The notes under the pieces are model-generated. The model worked only from the letters and a program-made list of their open reading frames with translations, had not been told where the DNA came from and did no database searches. A DNA stretch of 39,881 nt. It comes from Bacteroidota bacterium. Lineage in GTDB: Bacteria; Bacteroidota; Rhodothermia; Rhodothermales; JAHQVL01. The stretch lies in contig JBCCIM010000033.1 in NCBI GenBank assembly GCA_039111535.1, forward strand, positions 1 to 39,881. Reading direction: 5' to 3'. Positions 26,809 through 33,936 of this stretch are shown in pieces (the first letter of the stretch is position 1; the number at the start of each line of letters is the position of its first letter). The position numbers and the translations under genes are program-made.

Positions 26809-26824
26809 GTGGATATCGATCCAC
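26809..26824 (+). promoter_or_regulatory. Small leader hairpin before the DUF2723 gene
   Basis: GTGGAT-ATCG-ATCCAC ends 14 bases before the start codon at 26839, close to where a ribosome would bind. It could be an operator or translational control hairpin; nothing else supports it. Confidence 0.3.
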
Positions 26825-26838
26825 GTTCCTAAAGAACC

Positions 26839-29718
26839 ATGAATGTTAACTGGAAACTGACAGAGCGCATTGTAGCAACGGTCGTATTTGTTTGGGCCCT
26901 CGTGCTTTATCTCCTCACCGTTGCCCCAACTGCTTCTTTCTGGGACTCGGGTGAGTTTATTGCCATAGCCAACCGCCTCCAGGTATCACACCCCCCTGGT
27001 GCGCCGTTTTACATGCTCGTGGGCCGGTTCTTTTCGATGTTTGTGCCAACGGAGTACATCTCACTGGCTGTAAACCTTGTTTCCGTCTTTGCCAGCGCAT
27101 TTACAGTGCTCCTTACACACCTCATTATTGTACGCATTGCACGGGAGTGGGCCGGCAAAACGCCATCTTTCCACACCAAAATCACCATCCTCGCCGGCGG
27201 ATTTATTGGTGCCCTGACTTTTGCCGCTACGGATTCTTTCTGGTTCAACGCAGTTGAGGCCGAGGTTTACGCCCTTTCAATGTTCTTCACCGCCATTGTG
27301 GTCTGGCTCATTATGAAGTGGAGCGAATTGGCCCGGCAGGAAGAACAAATCACCTCAGGCAAACAACATCCCTTTGGCCTAAGTGCAAACCGTTATCTGG
27401 TATTGATTGCGTATCTCTTTGGCCTCGCCATCGGGGTTCACTTGTTGAACCTGCTCGCCATTTTCTTCATTGCGCTGATTTTCTACTTTACCGAGTTCTA
27501 CCGGGATGGAGTAGATCGGCAAACAATGATCCTGGGCATATTGCTCACCGGCGCTGTTTCAACCTTAAGCTTTCTCGCGATCTACCCGGGCATTATCACC
27601 TGGTTGCCCGGCTTTGTTGGCTCAAGCTTTTCGCCTACCCTGACCCTCGTATTCATTGTGGCTGCGATCGTTTTTGGCGTGTACTTCACCCATATGCGCA
27701 ACATGCAGGTTACCAACCTGGTCTTCCTCTGCATCGCGGTCGTGTTTATTGGCTACTCGAGCTACGCATTGATCTTTATTCGCAGCGCCTCCAATCCACC
27801 GATCGATGAAAACGATCCGGAAGATGCTGAGTCGATTGTATCCTATTTGAAACGCGAACAGTACGGTTCAACGCCATTGCTTACGGGTAATACGTTTGAC
27901 AACGCTACGCAGCAAATTGACCCGAACGAAGAAGTACTCTTCCCACGCCGGCATTCCCCAACACCGCTGCACATGCGGTACTATGCCCAGTTTGACTCAG
28001 ATTCAGAGTATTTCTGGAAGTACCAGGTAAACAACATGTACTTCCGGTATTTCCTGTGGAATTTTGTTGGCAGGGCCAGTGACATACAGGATGCGCCGGC
28101 CATAACGGGTATATCTTTTATAGATCCGCCTGAATATAGTGCTGATCGATATGTGCAATCCCCAAGCGAGAAGCATTCGCGCAACGTCTATTTTGCCCTG
28201 CCCTTGTTACTCGGACTATTTGGAGGGGTCTACCATTTCAGGCGGGACTGGAAACGTGCCTTCAGCGTTTTTGTCCTGTTCTTTGTCACAGGCATAGGGA
28301 TTATTCTATACCTGAACCAAACGCCCTATCAACCGCGCGAGCGCGACTATTCCTATGTGGCGAGCTTTTTTGCCTTTAGCATATGGGTTGGCATTGGGGC
28401 CACAGGCGTGCTACAACTTGCGCTAGAGGCACTAACCTCCAAAGAAGGCCGATCAAGCGGTATGATCAGCAATGCGCTCTACGGCATAGCTGCGCTGCTC
28501 TTCCTCTCAGTGCCCCTCTGGATGACCATTCAGAATTACAAAGACCACGATCGCTCAGGCCGATATGTTGCACCAGAATATGCGTACAACATGCTCATGA
28601 GTGTCGAAGATGACGCTATCCTGATAACCAATGGCGACAATGACACCTTCCCGCTGTGGTACTTACAGGAAGTTGAAGGTGAGCGCCAGGATGTACGCGT
28701 GGTAAATATCTCGCTGCTCAACACGCCATGGTACATCAAACAGTTGAAAAACCAGTACTCGCGGGACTCCGCACCGCTGCCTATTTCGATGTCTGATGAA
28801 CACATCGAAAACCTCGAAATCATGCCTTGGAAACCCGATCAGTTGAGTCTGCCAGTAGACATCGAGGGAATGTTAGGCGGTAACGAGGTGCCCATTGCCA
28901 TCGAAGACACAAGCCTGCTTGAGTCTCCGATGACGTGGCAGCTCAACGGCCGGCCTTACAGCGATCAGTTCAACCTGCTCTATATCTCCGACCAGGCACT
29001 GCTCGACATGCTGATCACCAATGCCAGAAATGGCTGGCAGCGCCCGTTCTACTATGCTGTAACGGTAAGCCAGGATGGTCAGCTGGACCTTGAGAATTAC
29101 TTCCAACTCGAAGGTCAGGCGTTTCGCGTTGTGCCGATCAAGCACAACGAACTGCTTGGCCGGGCCATCCCAAGCATCACAGCAGAAAATCTCAAGAAGT
29201 TCAAGCTTACCAACCTGAACAACCCGGATGTTTATTATGATGAGAACATCCGACGCATGGTTGACAACTACCGCAATGTGTTTGTCCAAACGGCGCAAAC
29301 CATGTTTATGCAAGGTGACCGCGCCGGCGCAGTTGAATTGCTCGACTTCCTGATGGAGAAGATTCCTTATGAAGTGATACCGGGTACGGAACGGTCGCAC
29401 CTGATTGTGGCCCGTGCTTTCCAGCTTGCAGGCGAGAAAGAGAAAGCGGTCGACATATGGCAGAAAGCAGAACCCCTCGTACTGGAAAACCTGACGCGCG
29501 CCCAGACGCAAACAACCCTCGACCAAACTGCCCGATTTATGCAGATGATGCAAATCGGTTATATGGAAGTAGGTGACTACGAAGCCGCTGCAGCTTTCAC
29601 CAACAAAATTGCAGAAGCAATTGGTGATGAATCGTATAGAAGAACGGCGGCCGAATTTGAGGCAGACAGCAAGCGGCTTTTCTCTGCCCCTGCCAGTGAT
29701 ACAGCAGCAGGCAACTAA
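26839..29718 (+). CDS. DUF2723 membrane glycosyltransferase (GT117/TMEM260-like)
   Basis: 959 residues. The N-terminal half has about a dozen membrane segments in the GT-C style. APTASFWDSGEFIAIA (30-45) carries the Asp and Glu expected of the first GT-C loop, and HPPGAPFYML (51-60) is a DUF2723 hallmark; TPYQPRERDYSY is another. From about 560 on is a large periplasmic domain (VEDDAILITNGDNDTFPLWYLQ, then YNLLYISDQALLD) and the C-terminus forms TPR-like helices (about 790-945). Human TMEM260, of the same family, is a protein O-mannosyltransferase, so bacterial members are thought to glycosylate exported proteins with lipid-linked sugars. Donor and acceptor here are unknown. Stands alone between terminators. 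Confidence 0.88.
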   Translation: MNVNWKLTERIVATVVFVWALVLYLLTVAPTASFWDSGEFIAIANRLQVSHPPGAPFYMLVGRFFSMFVPTEYISLAVNLVSVFASAFTVLLTHLIIVRIAREWAGKTPSFHTKITILAGGFIGALTFAATDSFWFNAVEAEVYALSMFFTAIVVWLIMKWSELARQEEQITSGKQHPFGLSANRYLVLIAYLFGLAIGVHLLNLLAIFFIALIFYFTEFYRDGVDRQTMILGILLTGAVSTLSFLAIYPGIITWLPGFVGSSFSPTLTLVFIVAAIVFGVYFTHMRNMQVTNLVFLCIAVVFIGYSSYALIFIRSASNPPIDENDPEDAESIVSYLKREQYGSTPLLTGNTFDNATQQIDPNEEVLFPRRHSPTPLHMRYYAQFDSDSEYFWKYQVNNMYFRYFLWNFVGRASDIQDAPAITGISFIDPPEYSADRYVQSPSEKHSRNVYFALPLLLGLFGGVYHFRRDWKRAFSVFVLFFVTGIGIILYLNQTPYQPRERDYSYVASFFAFSIWVGIGATGVLQLALEALTSKEGRSSGMISNALYGIAALLFLSVPLWMTIQNYKDHDRSGRYVAPEYAYNMLMSVEDDAILITNGDNDTFPLWYLQEVEGERQDVRVVNISLLNTPWYIKQLKNQYSRDSAPLPISMSDEHIENLEIMPWKPDQLSLPVDIEGMLGGNEVPIAIEDTSLLESPMTWQLNGRPYSDQFNLLYISDQALLDMLITNARNGWQRPFYYAVTVSQDGQLDLENYFQLEGQAFRVVPIKHNELLGRAIPSITAENLKKFKLTNLNNPDVYYDENIRRMVDNYRNVFVQTAQTMFMQGDRAGAVELLDFLMEKIPYEVIPGTERSHLIVARAFQLAGEKEKAVDIWQKAEPLVLENLTRAQTQTTLDQTARFMQMMQIGYMEVGDYEAAAAFTNKIAEAIGDESYRRTAAEFEADSKRLFSAPASDTAAGN

Positions 29719-29746
29719 CGCATAGCCTCTCCCTGCTTTCAAGCTT

Positions 29747-29784
29747 GCCGGCTCTGATCTGTCCAGATCGGGGCCGGCTTTTTT
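29747..29784 (+). terminator. Intrinsic terminator after the DUF2723 gene
   Basis: GCCGGC-TCT-GATCT, loop GTCC, AGATC-GGG-GCCGGC (14 pairs, two of them G.U) followed by six T then ATTTTA. Confidence 0.93.
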
Positions 29785-29885
29785 ATTTTACCCCTTTAAT
29801 GAAAAAATAAAAAGCCCTTTTTCAGCTTAAAACGGTCATTTTTCACACGAATTAAAATTAATTGTAAGAGAATGCTTCATTAAGG

Positions 29886-29914
29886 TTGACAGATTCACAC
29901 AATCTCAATATAAT
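29886..29914 (+). promoter_or_regulatory. Consensus sigma70-type promoter
   Basis: TTGACA at 29886-29891 and TATAAT at 29909-29914 with exactly 17 bases between: a perfect match to the E. coli housekeeping consensus. Unusual in this window, where other genes show no such promoter. Predicted start near 29921. Confidence 0.85.
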
Positions 29915-30031
29915 AGTACCTTGGCGGGATATTTCCTGTCGAGTTTTATAATTACCCTGAACTCTCACCCTTTCACCCGGGGCGTCCTGCAGTATTTGCT
30001 CTTCGGACAGGACGGACGGACACAATTTTTT

Positions 30032-30039
30032 AAAGGAGG
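30032..30039 (+). promoter_or_regulatory. Perfect Shine-Dalgarno of the cold-shock gene
   Basis: AAAGGAGG ends 8 bases before the ATG at 30048. Most genes in this window have no recognisable Shine-Dalgarno, so this marks high or specially controlled translation. Confidence 0.9.
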
Positions 30040-30047
30040 CACACCCT

Positions 30048-30317
30048 ATGTCTGCTTACAATGGTATCGTCAAATGGTTTGACGCTAAAAAAGGCTATGG
30101 TTTTATAGTACACCCGGAAGACGGGAGCGACATCTTCGTACACTACTCTCAGATTCATACGGAAAAACGCTTCAAGACACTTCGTACTGGCGAAACTGTG
30201 GATTTTGACCTTGTGCAGGGCCCTAAAGGCTTACACGCCCACAATGTAGCGCCGCAGGAGGACGAAGATGCTGAAGCGATTGAAGAACATGAAGTTGCTG
30301 TAATGTTATCGGAGTAA
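30048..30317 (+). CDS. Cold-shock protein (CspA family) with acidic tail
   Basis: 89 residues. The OB-fold cold-shock domain occupies 1-68 with RNP1 KGYGFI (15-20) and RNP2 DIFVHY (28-33), including the aromatic residues that stack on single-stranded RNA or DNA. It acts as an RNA chaperone or antiterminator. The last 20 residues (from QEDEDAEAIEE) are strongly acidic, an extension absent from E. coli CspA (70 residues) that could modulate nucleic-acid affinity. Expression features (consensus promoter, structured leader, perfect Shine-Dalgarno) point to strong regulated expression. Confidence 0.95.
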   Translation: MSAYNGIVKWFDAKKGYGFIVHPEDGSDIFVHYSQIHTEKRFKTLRTGETVDFDLVQGPKGLHAHNVAPQEDEDAEAIEEHEVAVMLSE

Positions 30318-30488
30318 CGCTCCCCTCCCACAGATTATCCTGTACCATCACCCTGCTCATTGTTTTTCCTGCATACAGCACCTATTTTCCGAGGTGGATG
30401 GGAGAAGTGCAACCTTTACATGCCAGATGCGTGTACTCAAACTTCCCTTCCATGGTGCTGAATCGTTGAATATTGCGGTAGAAAACCA

Positions 30489-30944
30489 ATGAGTTTTTCT
30501 TTTTCCGATGAAGAAATAGAGCGCATTGCAGCCGTCCTCGGGGTTGAACCCAAGCAGGACAATAAGCTGGTGCGTTTTGAATTATCTGATGAGGAAAGTG
30601 GACGTAAGATTTCGCTGGAAATCCTGACCGAGCTTGAAATGCCCGAGCAGCTTGCAGAAGGGCAGCCCAATAACCTCGTCTCTGTCATTACCCCAAATTC
30701 TTTCCTGCAATTGCAGGGATGTACAGGGTTTATTTCCAGCCAGGAATTGGGAGAAATCATTTTTGTTGCCCGGCATTCCGGCCGAACAAGTGGCCTGGTT
30801 GTAGAACGTGAAGCGTTCTCCTCACTCTACGCCCATGTTGACGAGCGCCTGTTGTCTACCGACTTCGAAAAGCTCCCCCCTGAAATGATTATGAGTAGCG
30901 TTGCCCTCTCCATGACAGAGACGCTGTTCCAGGATCTAAAGTAG
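30489..30944 (+). CDS. Hypothetical protein coupled to ybeY
   Basis: 151 residues, acidic, cytoplasmic (no signal or membrane segment). It begins SFSDEEIERIAAVLGVEP and has alternating strand-helix character with a central SVITPNSFLQLQGCTGFISS and a C-terminal helical PPEMIMSSVALSMTETLFQDL. I recognise no family. Its TAG stop shares its last base with the GTG start of ybeY (TAGTG at 30942-30946), which implies translational coupling and suggests a role tied to ribosome or RNA maturation, though that is only inference from location. Confidence 0.7.
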   Translation: MSFSFSDEEIERIAAVLGVEPKQDNKLVRFELSDEESGRKISLEILTELEMPEQLAEGQPNNLVSVITPNSFLQLQGCTGFISSQELGEIIFVARHSGRTSGLVVEREAFSSLYAHVDERLLSTDFEKLPPEMIMSSVALSMTETLFQDLK

Positions 30945-31393
30945 TGCCCCCCTCTGCTACCGACGCCCGGATTGTCGTATCCAATACGCATCCACAACGC
31001 CACCTGGAAGAAACCACCTTGCACAAGCTTGTAGCACTTGCGTGCACCGGCGAAAACTTCAGCCTTGAAGACCTCAGCATCGTACTGAGCGACCACGCTA
31101 CCGTGCGCGAGCTCAACGTCTCCTACCTGAACCACGACTACAATACGGACGTCCTTTCTTTCCCCCTCAACGATCCTGAGGTCTCTCAAACCGTAGACGG
31201 CGAGATCTATGTAGACCTGGATACTGCAGCAGAAAGATGCGCAGAATTTGGGGTTACTTTTGAAGAAGAAGCTTGCCGGTATGTTGTCCATGGCCTCCTC
31301 CATCTGATGGGATATCTGGATGATACAGCCGAAGGCAAAGCAACCATGCGATCGCGGGAAGATTTGTACCTGGCTATGTTGCGCAAATCGTAA
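30944..31393 (+). CDS. ybeY: Endoribonuclease YbeY (rRNA maturation)
   Basis: Zinc-dependent endoribonuclease for 16S rRNA 3'-end processing and ribosome quality control. 149 residues from a GTG start that overlaps the previous stop. The metal site is VVHGLLHLMGYLDD: His116 and His120 are present, but the third ligand position (126) is Asp rather than the His of the Proteobacterial HGxLHLxGYDH motif, as is usual for Bacteroidota. LNVSYLNHDYNTDVLSFPL is the second hallmark, again in the Bacteroidota form (L where E. coli has the functional Arg). Followed by the hpf leader. Confidence 0.93.
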   Translation: MPPSATDARIVVSNTHPQRHLEETTLHKLVALACTGENFSLEDLSIVLSDHATVRELNVSYLNHDYNTDVLSFPLNDPEVSQTVDGEIYVDLDTAAERCAEFGVTFEEEACRYVVHGLLHLMGYLDDTAEGKATMRSREDLYLAMLRKS

Positions 31394-31593
31394 CGAAATT
31401 GCAACATTACCTGAGCTATCACTTCAACAAATTTAACAAAATGACCCTAAAACAAGAAAAACAGGGCATTGCTGAGTACCCTAACTTTTTAAGGGCAAAT
31501 CCCCTCTTTTTTTCTTGATAACATTTTCTTATTGTGTCTTCACCTTGTCTTCAAAATTCCTTTTCACCACATCATGTCATAGGAGGATTGCTT
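31394..31593 (+). promoter_or_regulatory. hpf leader region with repeated CCCT/AGGG hairpins
   Basis: 200 bases. Two similar modules, ACCCTAA...AGGGCA at 31444-31468 and ACCCTAA...AGGGCA at 31478-31497, can each form a CCCT/AGGG stem; a third CCCT (31502-31505) followed by seven T competes for the last AGGG and would make a weak terminator (AGGG-CAAATC-CCCT-CTTTTTTT). The stems are only four or so pairs, so the structures need other support. TTGATA at 31517-31522 is a possible -35. Confidence 0.4.
31581..31586 (+). promoter_or_regulatory. Strong Shine-Dalgarno of hpf
   Basis: AGGAGG ends 7 bases before the ATG at 31594 and decides the start of hpf against the in-frame upstream start at 31534. 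Confidence 0.88.
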
Positions 31594-31887
31594 ATGGATA
31601 CTCGAATCACAGCGCGTCATTTCAGTGCCAGCGAGAAGCTCAAGACGTTTGTCAATAACCGGGTAGGCAAACTTGAACGCTTTTACGATGGCATTACCGA
31701 CGCACGTGTAATCCTGAGTAAACACAATGCCGCAGGCGGATCAAAAATCGCCGAAATCACAGTCAATGTTCGGCGTAACTCACTTGTAGCCCAGGAAGAG
31801 GCGGTTACATATGAAGAAGCGATAGATCGTTGCGTTCGCCGGCTTCGTAGACAGATATTGAAATACAAAGGAAAAAGAAGAGGCTGA
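31594..31887 (+). CDS. hpf: Short-form ribosome hibernation promoting factor (HPF/RaiA)
   Basis: 97 residues from ATG 31594, chosen because AGGAGG precedes it and MDTRITARHFSASEKLKTFV is the family N-terminus. beta-alpha-beta-beta-beta-alpha fold (S30AE family) that binds the 30S decoding region in stationary phase and silences ribosomes. The basic C-terminal helix (DRCVRRLRRQILKYKGKRRG) contacts rRNA. The C-terminal dimerisation domain of long HPF is absent, so a partner such as RMF is expected in Proteobacteria but not known in this group. Confidence 0.93.
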   Translation: MDTRITARHFSASEKLKTFVNNRVGKLERFYDGITDARVILSKHNAAGGSKIAEITVNVRRNSLVAQEEAVTYEEAIDRCVRRLRRQILKYKGKRRG

Positions 31888-31898
31888 TCAATCGTCAG

Positions 31899-31948
31899 GA
31901 AGAAAGTGGATCGGCCCCTTACCTCGAAGGAATCGGTCCACTTTCTTC
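31899..31948. terminator. Bidirectional hairpin between hpf and metF
   Basis: GAAGAAAGTGGATCGG (31899-31914) pairs with TCGGTCCACTTTCTTC (31933-31948): 16 pairs, two of them G.U, with an 18-base loop. It lies between convergent genes. There is no T-tract on either strand, so it may act as a transcript-end stabiliser or a factor-assisted terminator. Confidence 0.6.
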
Positions 31949-31980
31949 GCCCCTCTCGCACATCAAAGCGTTCCGGCCTT

Positions 31981-32949
31981 TTAGCCTTTTGCCAGTGTAG
32001 TCCCCTTCAGCTTGCTCACAACCCGTTTCACAGTATCCGCCTTCTGCAAAATATAGAAGTGCACACAAGGCAAATCTGCGTTTAACAACTCCTCAGCCTG
32101 CCGTAGCGCCCATTCCACGCCAATATCTACCACGTGCTTTGGGTCAGCCTCTTCAACCTCTGCAGCCAACGCCTCAGGAATCTCAAGAAAAAACCGTTTC
32201 GGCAACATTTGTAACTGCCGCTTACTCGTCATGATCTTGAGCCCCGGGATAATGGGCACTGTGATCCCTACCTCCCGGCAACGCTCCACAAAACTGAAGT
32301 AGTGATCGTTATTGAAAAACATCTGGGTGACCACATATTCTGCCCCAGCATCTACTTTTCGTTTCAGGTTTAGGATATCCCAGGTAAGGTTGGGCGCCTC
32401 AAAATGCTTCTCAGGATAGCCGGCAACGCCTACACAAAAATTGGTTGGCATACCGTCAATGATGTCTTCCAGGAAATGCCCCTGATTCATATCATCTACC
32501 TGAGCCACCAAATCGCCAGCGTAGTGATTAATCGATCGGCTTTTATCCACCCGCTTCTCCACTTGCATTTCATCCCCACGCAACGCCATAATATTCTGGA
32601 TCCCCAGATAATTCAATTCGATAAGCGCATCTTCCGTCTCTTCTCGAGTAAATCCATGACAAAGCAGGTGCGGGACGGGCTCAATATTAAACCGGTGTTT
32701 GATGGCTGCACAAAGCCCAAGGGTGCCCGGACGCTTCCTTTTGACATGTTTTTTCCATGTACCACCACCCATTTCTTCGTAATAAACCTGCGCAGAATGA
32801 CTGGTAACGTCAATAAAAGGCGGCTCAAACTCAACCAGATCCGATACAATTTTCATAATCTGATTGGCTGAGCTCCCCCGCTTGGGTGGGACAATTTCGT
32901 AAGAAATGAGTGGTTCGGTTGCCCGATCAAGTAGTTCTACAATTTTCAT
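31981..32949 (-). CDS. metF: Methylenetetrahydrofolate reductase MetF
   Basis: FAD enzyme that reduces 5,10-methylene-THF to 5-methyl-THF, the methyl donor for methionine synthase. 322 residues from the ATG at 32949 (MKIVELLDRATEPLISYEIV); the frame opens 7 codons upstream but without similarity. YEIVPPKRG carries the catalytic Glu, IDVTSHSAQ, NIMALRGD and the VTQMFFNNDHYFSFV motif are conserved in MetF. Basic insertion KKHVKRKRPGT is within normal family variation. Divergent from a nucleosidase-like gene, suggesting shared control of the methyl cycle. Confidence 0.94.
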   Translation of the reverse strand: MKIVELLDRATEPLISYEIVPPKRGSSANQIMKIVSDLVEFEPPFIDVTSHSAQVYYEEMGGGTWKKHVKRKRPGTLGLCAAIKHRFNIEPVPHLLCHGFTREETEDALIELNYLGIQNIMALRGDEMQVEKRVDKSRSINHYAGDLVAQVDDMNQGHFLEDIIDGMPTNFCVGVAGYPEKHFEAPNLTWDILNLKRKVDAGAEYVVTQMFFNNDHYFSFVERCREVGITVPIIPGLKIMTSKRQLQMLPKRFFLEIPEALAAEVEEADPKHVVDIGVEWALRQAEELLNADLPCVHFYILQKADTVKRVVSKLKGTTLAKG

Positions 32950-33145
32950 TCGGCTCACGTCAAAACACAAAAGACCACTGAAAAAAATTAAGCAGTTCTC
33001 GTATTAAGCGATTTAATTTTGTGTAACCTATCTTGCACCTCCTTACCTGCAGGACATTCCTTTAAAAAGTGTCTTACAGGAAACAGGACAAGACCGAAGG
33101 TCCCCTCGTTTATTTGATGTAACTCCAGCTAGATTTCTGTGTTCG
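32950..33145. promoter_or_regulatory. Divergent region between metF and the nucleosidase-like gene
   Basis: 196 bases holding both promoters. A short GACC-GAA-GGTC hairpin lies at about 33091-33101. I looked for SAM-I or SAM-II riboswitch features ahead of metF and saw none that hold up. Confidence 0.3.
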
Positions 33146-33757
33146 ATGATCGCATTTCTTTTTTCTACAGAACAGGAAGCCCGTCCTTTTCTAAAAAAAT
33201 ACGAAAGGGGCCGTTTTGACGGACTGCCTGAAGGTGAAATAGTCAGTGATGACCATATCCTGGTGACCATCATCGGCGTTGGAAAAATCAAGGCAGCGCT
33301 TCGGACGGAACGCCTCCTGCGCTCGGAGAAGAAAATCAAGCGCATCGTTCACCCTGGTACCTGTACGTCACTCAGCGATGAATTAAAATTGGGCACCCTC
33401 GTTGGTGCTTCTCAGGTATTTGAAGGTGACCGTATCGAACTATCAGCGCCTACGTACCCAAGAATGCCGCTCGAAATACCTTTCACGATGGAAAAGGGTA
33501 CGCTGGTTACGCAGGACCATACCCCGCAAGAAGAAACTGAACAGTCTTACTGGCAACGGATTGCAGACATGAGCGACATGACGGGCTATGCCGTTGCGTA
33601 CGTCGCGGCAACCTATGGCAAACCCTGCAATATCGTTAAAGTCGTAACCGGCTACATGTACAAAGAAGACGCCCAGTTACAACAGACGCTGGAAAATGCC
33701 CACGATGCACTTGCTGCCTTCCTCGTCAAAGAAATCCCTGCCCTGCTAGAAAAATAG
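33146..33757 (+). CDS. MTA/SAH nucleosidase-like protein with altered active site
   Basis: 203 residues, nucleoside phosphorylase fold by pattern: MIAFLFSTEQEARPFL matches the start of MTA/SAH nucleosidase, followed by VTIIGVGKIKAALRTERLL, HPGTCTSLSDELKLGTLV and GASQVFEGDRIE. The two most diagnostic positions are changed: the substrate-binding DMEGA motif reads DMTGY (Glu to Thr146) and the catalytic Asp of the RAISD motif appears to be Gly169 in KVVTGYM. It may therefore have a different substrate, a different catalytic residue or a binding role. The location beside metF suits the methyl cycle. ATG 33146, no Shine-Dalgarno. Confidence 0.6.
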   Translation: MIAFLFSTEQEARPFLKKYERGRFDGLPEGEIVSDDHILVTIIGVGKIKAALRTERLLRSEKKIKRIVHPGTCTSLSDELKLGTLVGASQVFEGDRIELSAPTYPRMPLEIPFTMEKGTLVTQDHTPQEETEQSYWQRIADMSDMTGYAVAYVAATYGKPCNIVKVVTGYMYKEDAQLQQTLENAHDALAAFLVKEIPALLEK

Positions 33758-33768
33758 TGCGTATCTGC

Positions 33769-33936
33769 CTGGGTCGTGTAGACAATTAGCAGGGAAAAGA
33801 GCATGCGATGACATTTTTGTTCAGATCAAAGCGCTTTTCGTGTTCGATGCAGCGCATCGGGCGCGAAAAGGAACGCAGATATGGACAAAAAAGGGCACGT
33901 TATGCATTTTACAAGCTGATTGTCTACACGACCTAG
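33769..33936. repeat. 168-bp foldback (MITE-like) element
   Basis: Outer arms 33769-33790 and 33915-33936 pair over 22 positions (20 Watson-Crick, 2 G.U; core GGTCGTGTAGACAAT). A second hairpin, 33834-33850 with 33854-33870 (17 pairs, 3 of them G.U, 3-base loop), sits in the middle. The right arm abuts and includes the stop codon of the DUF420 gene. There is no coding capacity, and no clear target-site duplication. It could be a small non-autonomous mobile element or a large two-level terminator for the convergent genes. Confidence 0.7.

Larger units (their letters stand above)
29785..30047 (+). promoter_or_regulatory. Promoter and long leader of the cold-shock gene
   Basis: About 260 bases. 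An AT-rich segment (AATTAAAATTAATT at 29850-29863) precedes the -35 and may act as an UP element. After the promoter (29886-29914) the predicted transcript has a leader of roughly 125 bases with a 7-bp inverted repeat CGTCCTG/CAGGACG (29983-29989 with 30008-30014) and a strong ribosome binding site. Long structured leaders are characteristic of cold-shock mRNAs, where they control stability and translation at low temperature. Confidence 0.6.

Noticed and set aside
28873-29742. 289-codon open frame on the minus strand
   Set aside because: Antisense to the C-terminal domain of the DUF2723 gene; cysteine- and arginine-rich composition typical of a shadow frame.
32950-33145. SAM riboswitch ahead of metF
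   Set aside because: The region lacks the SAM-I four-way junction or SAM-II pseudoknot consensus that I could recognise; only short local hairpins are present.
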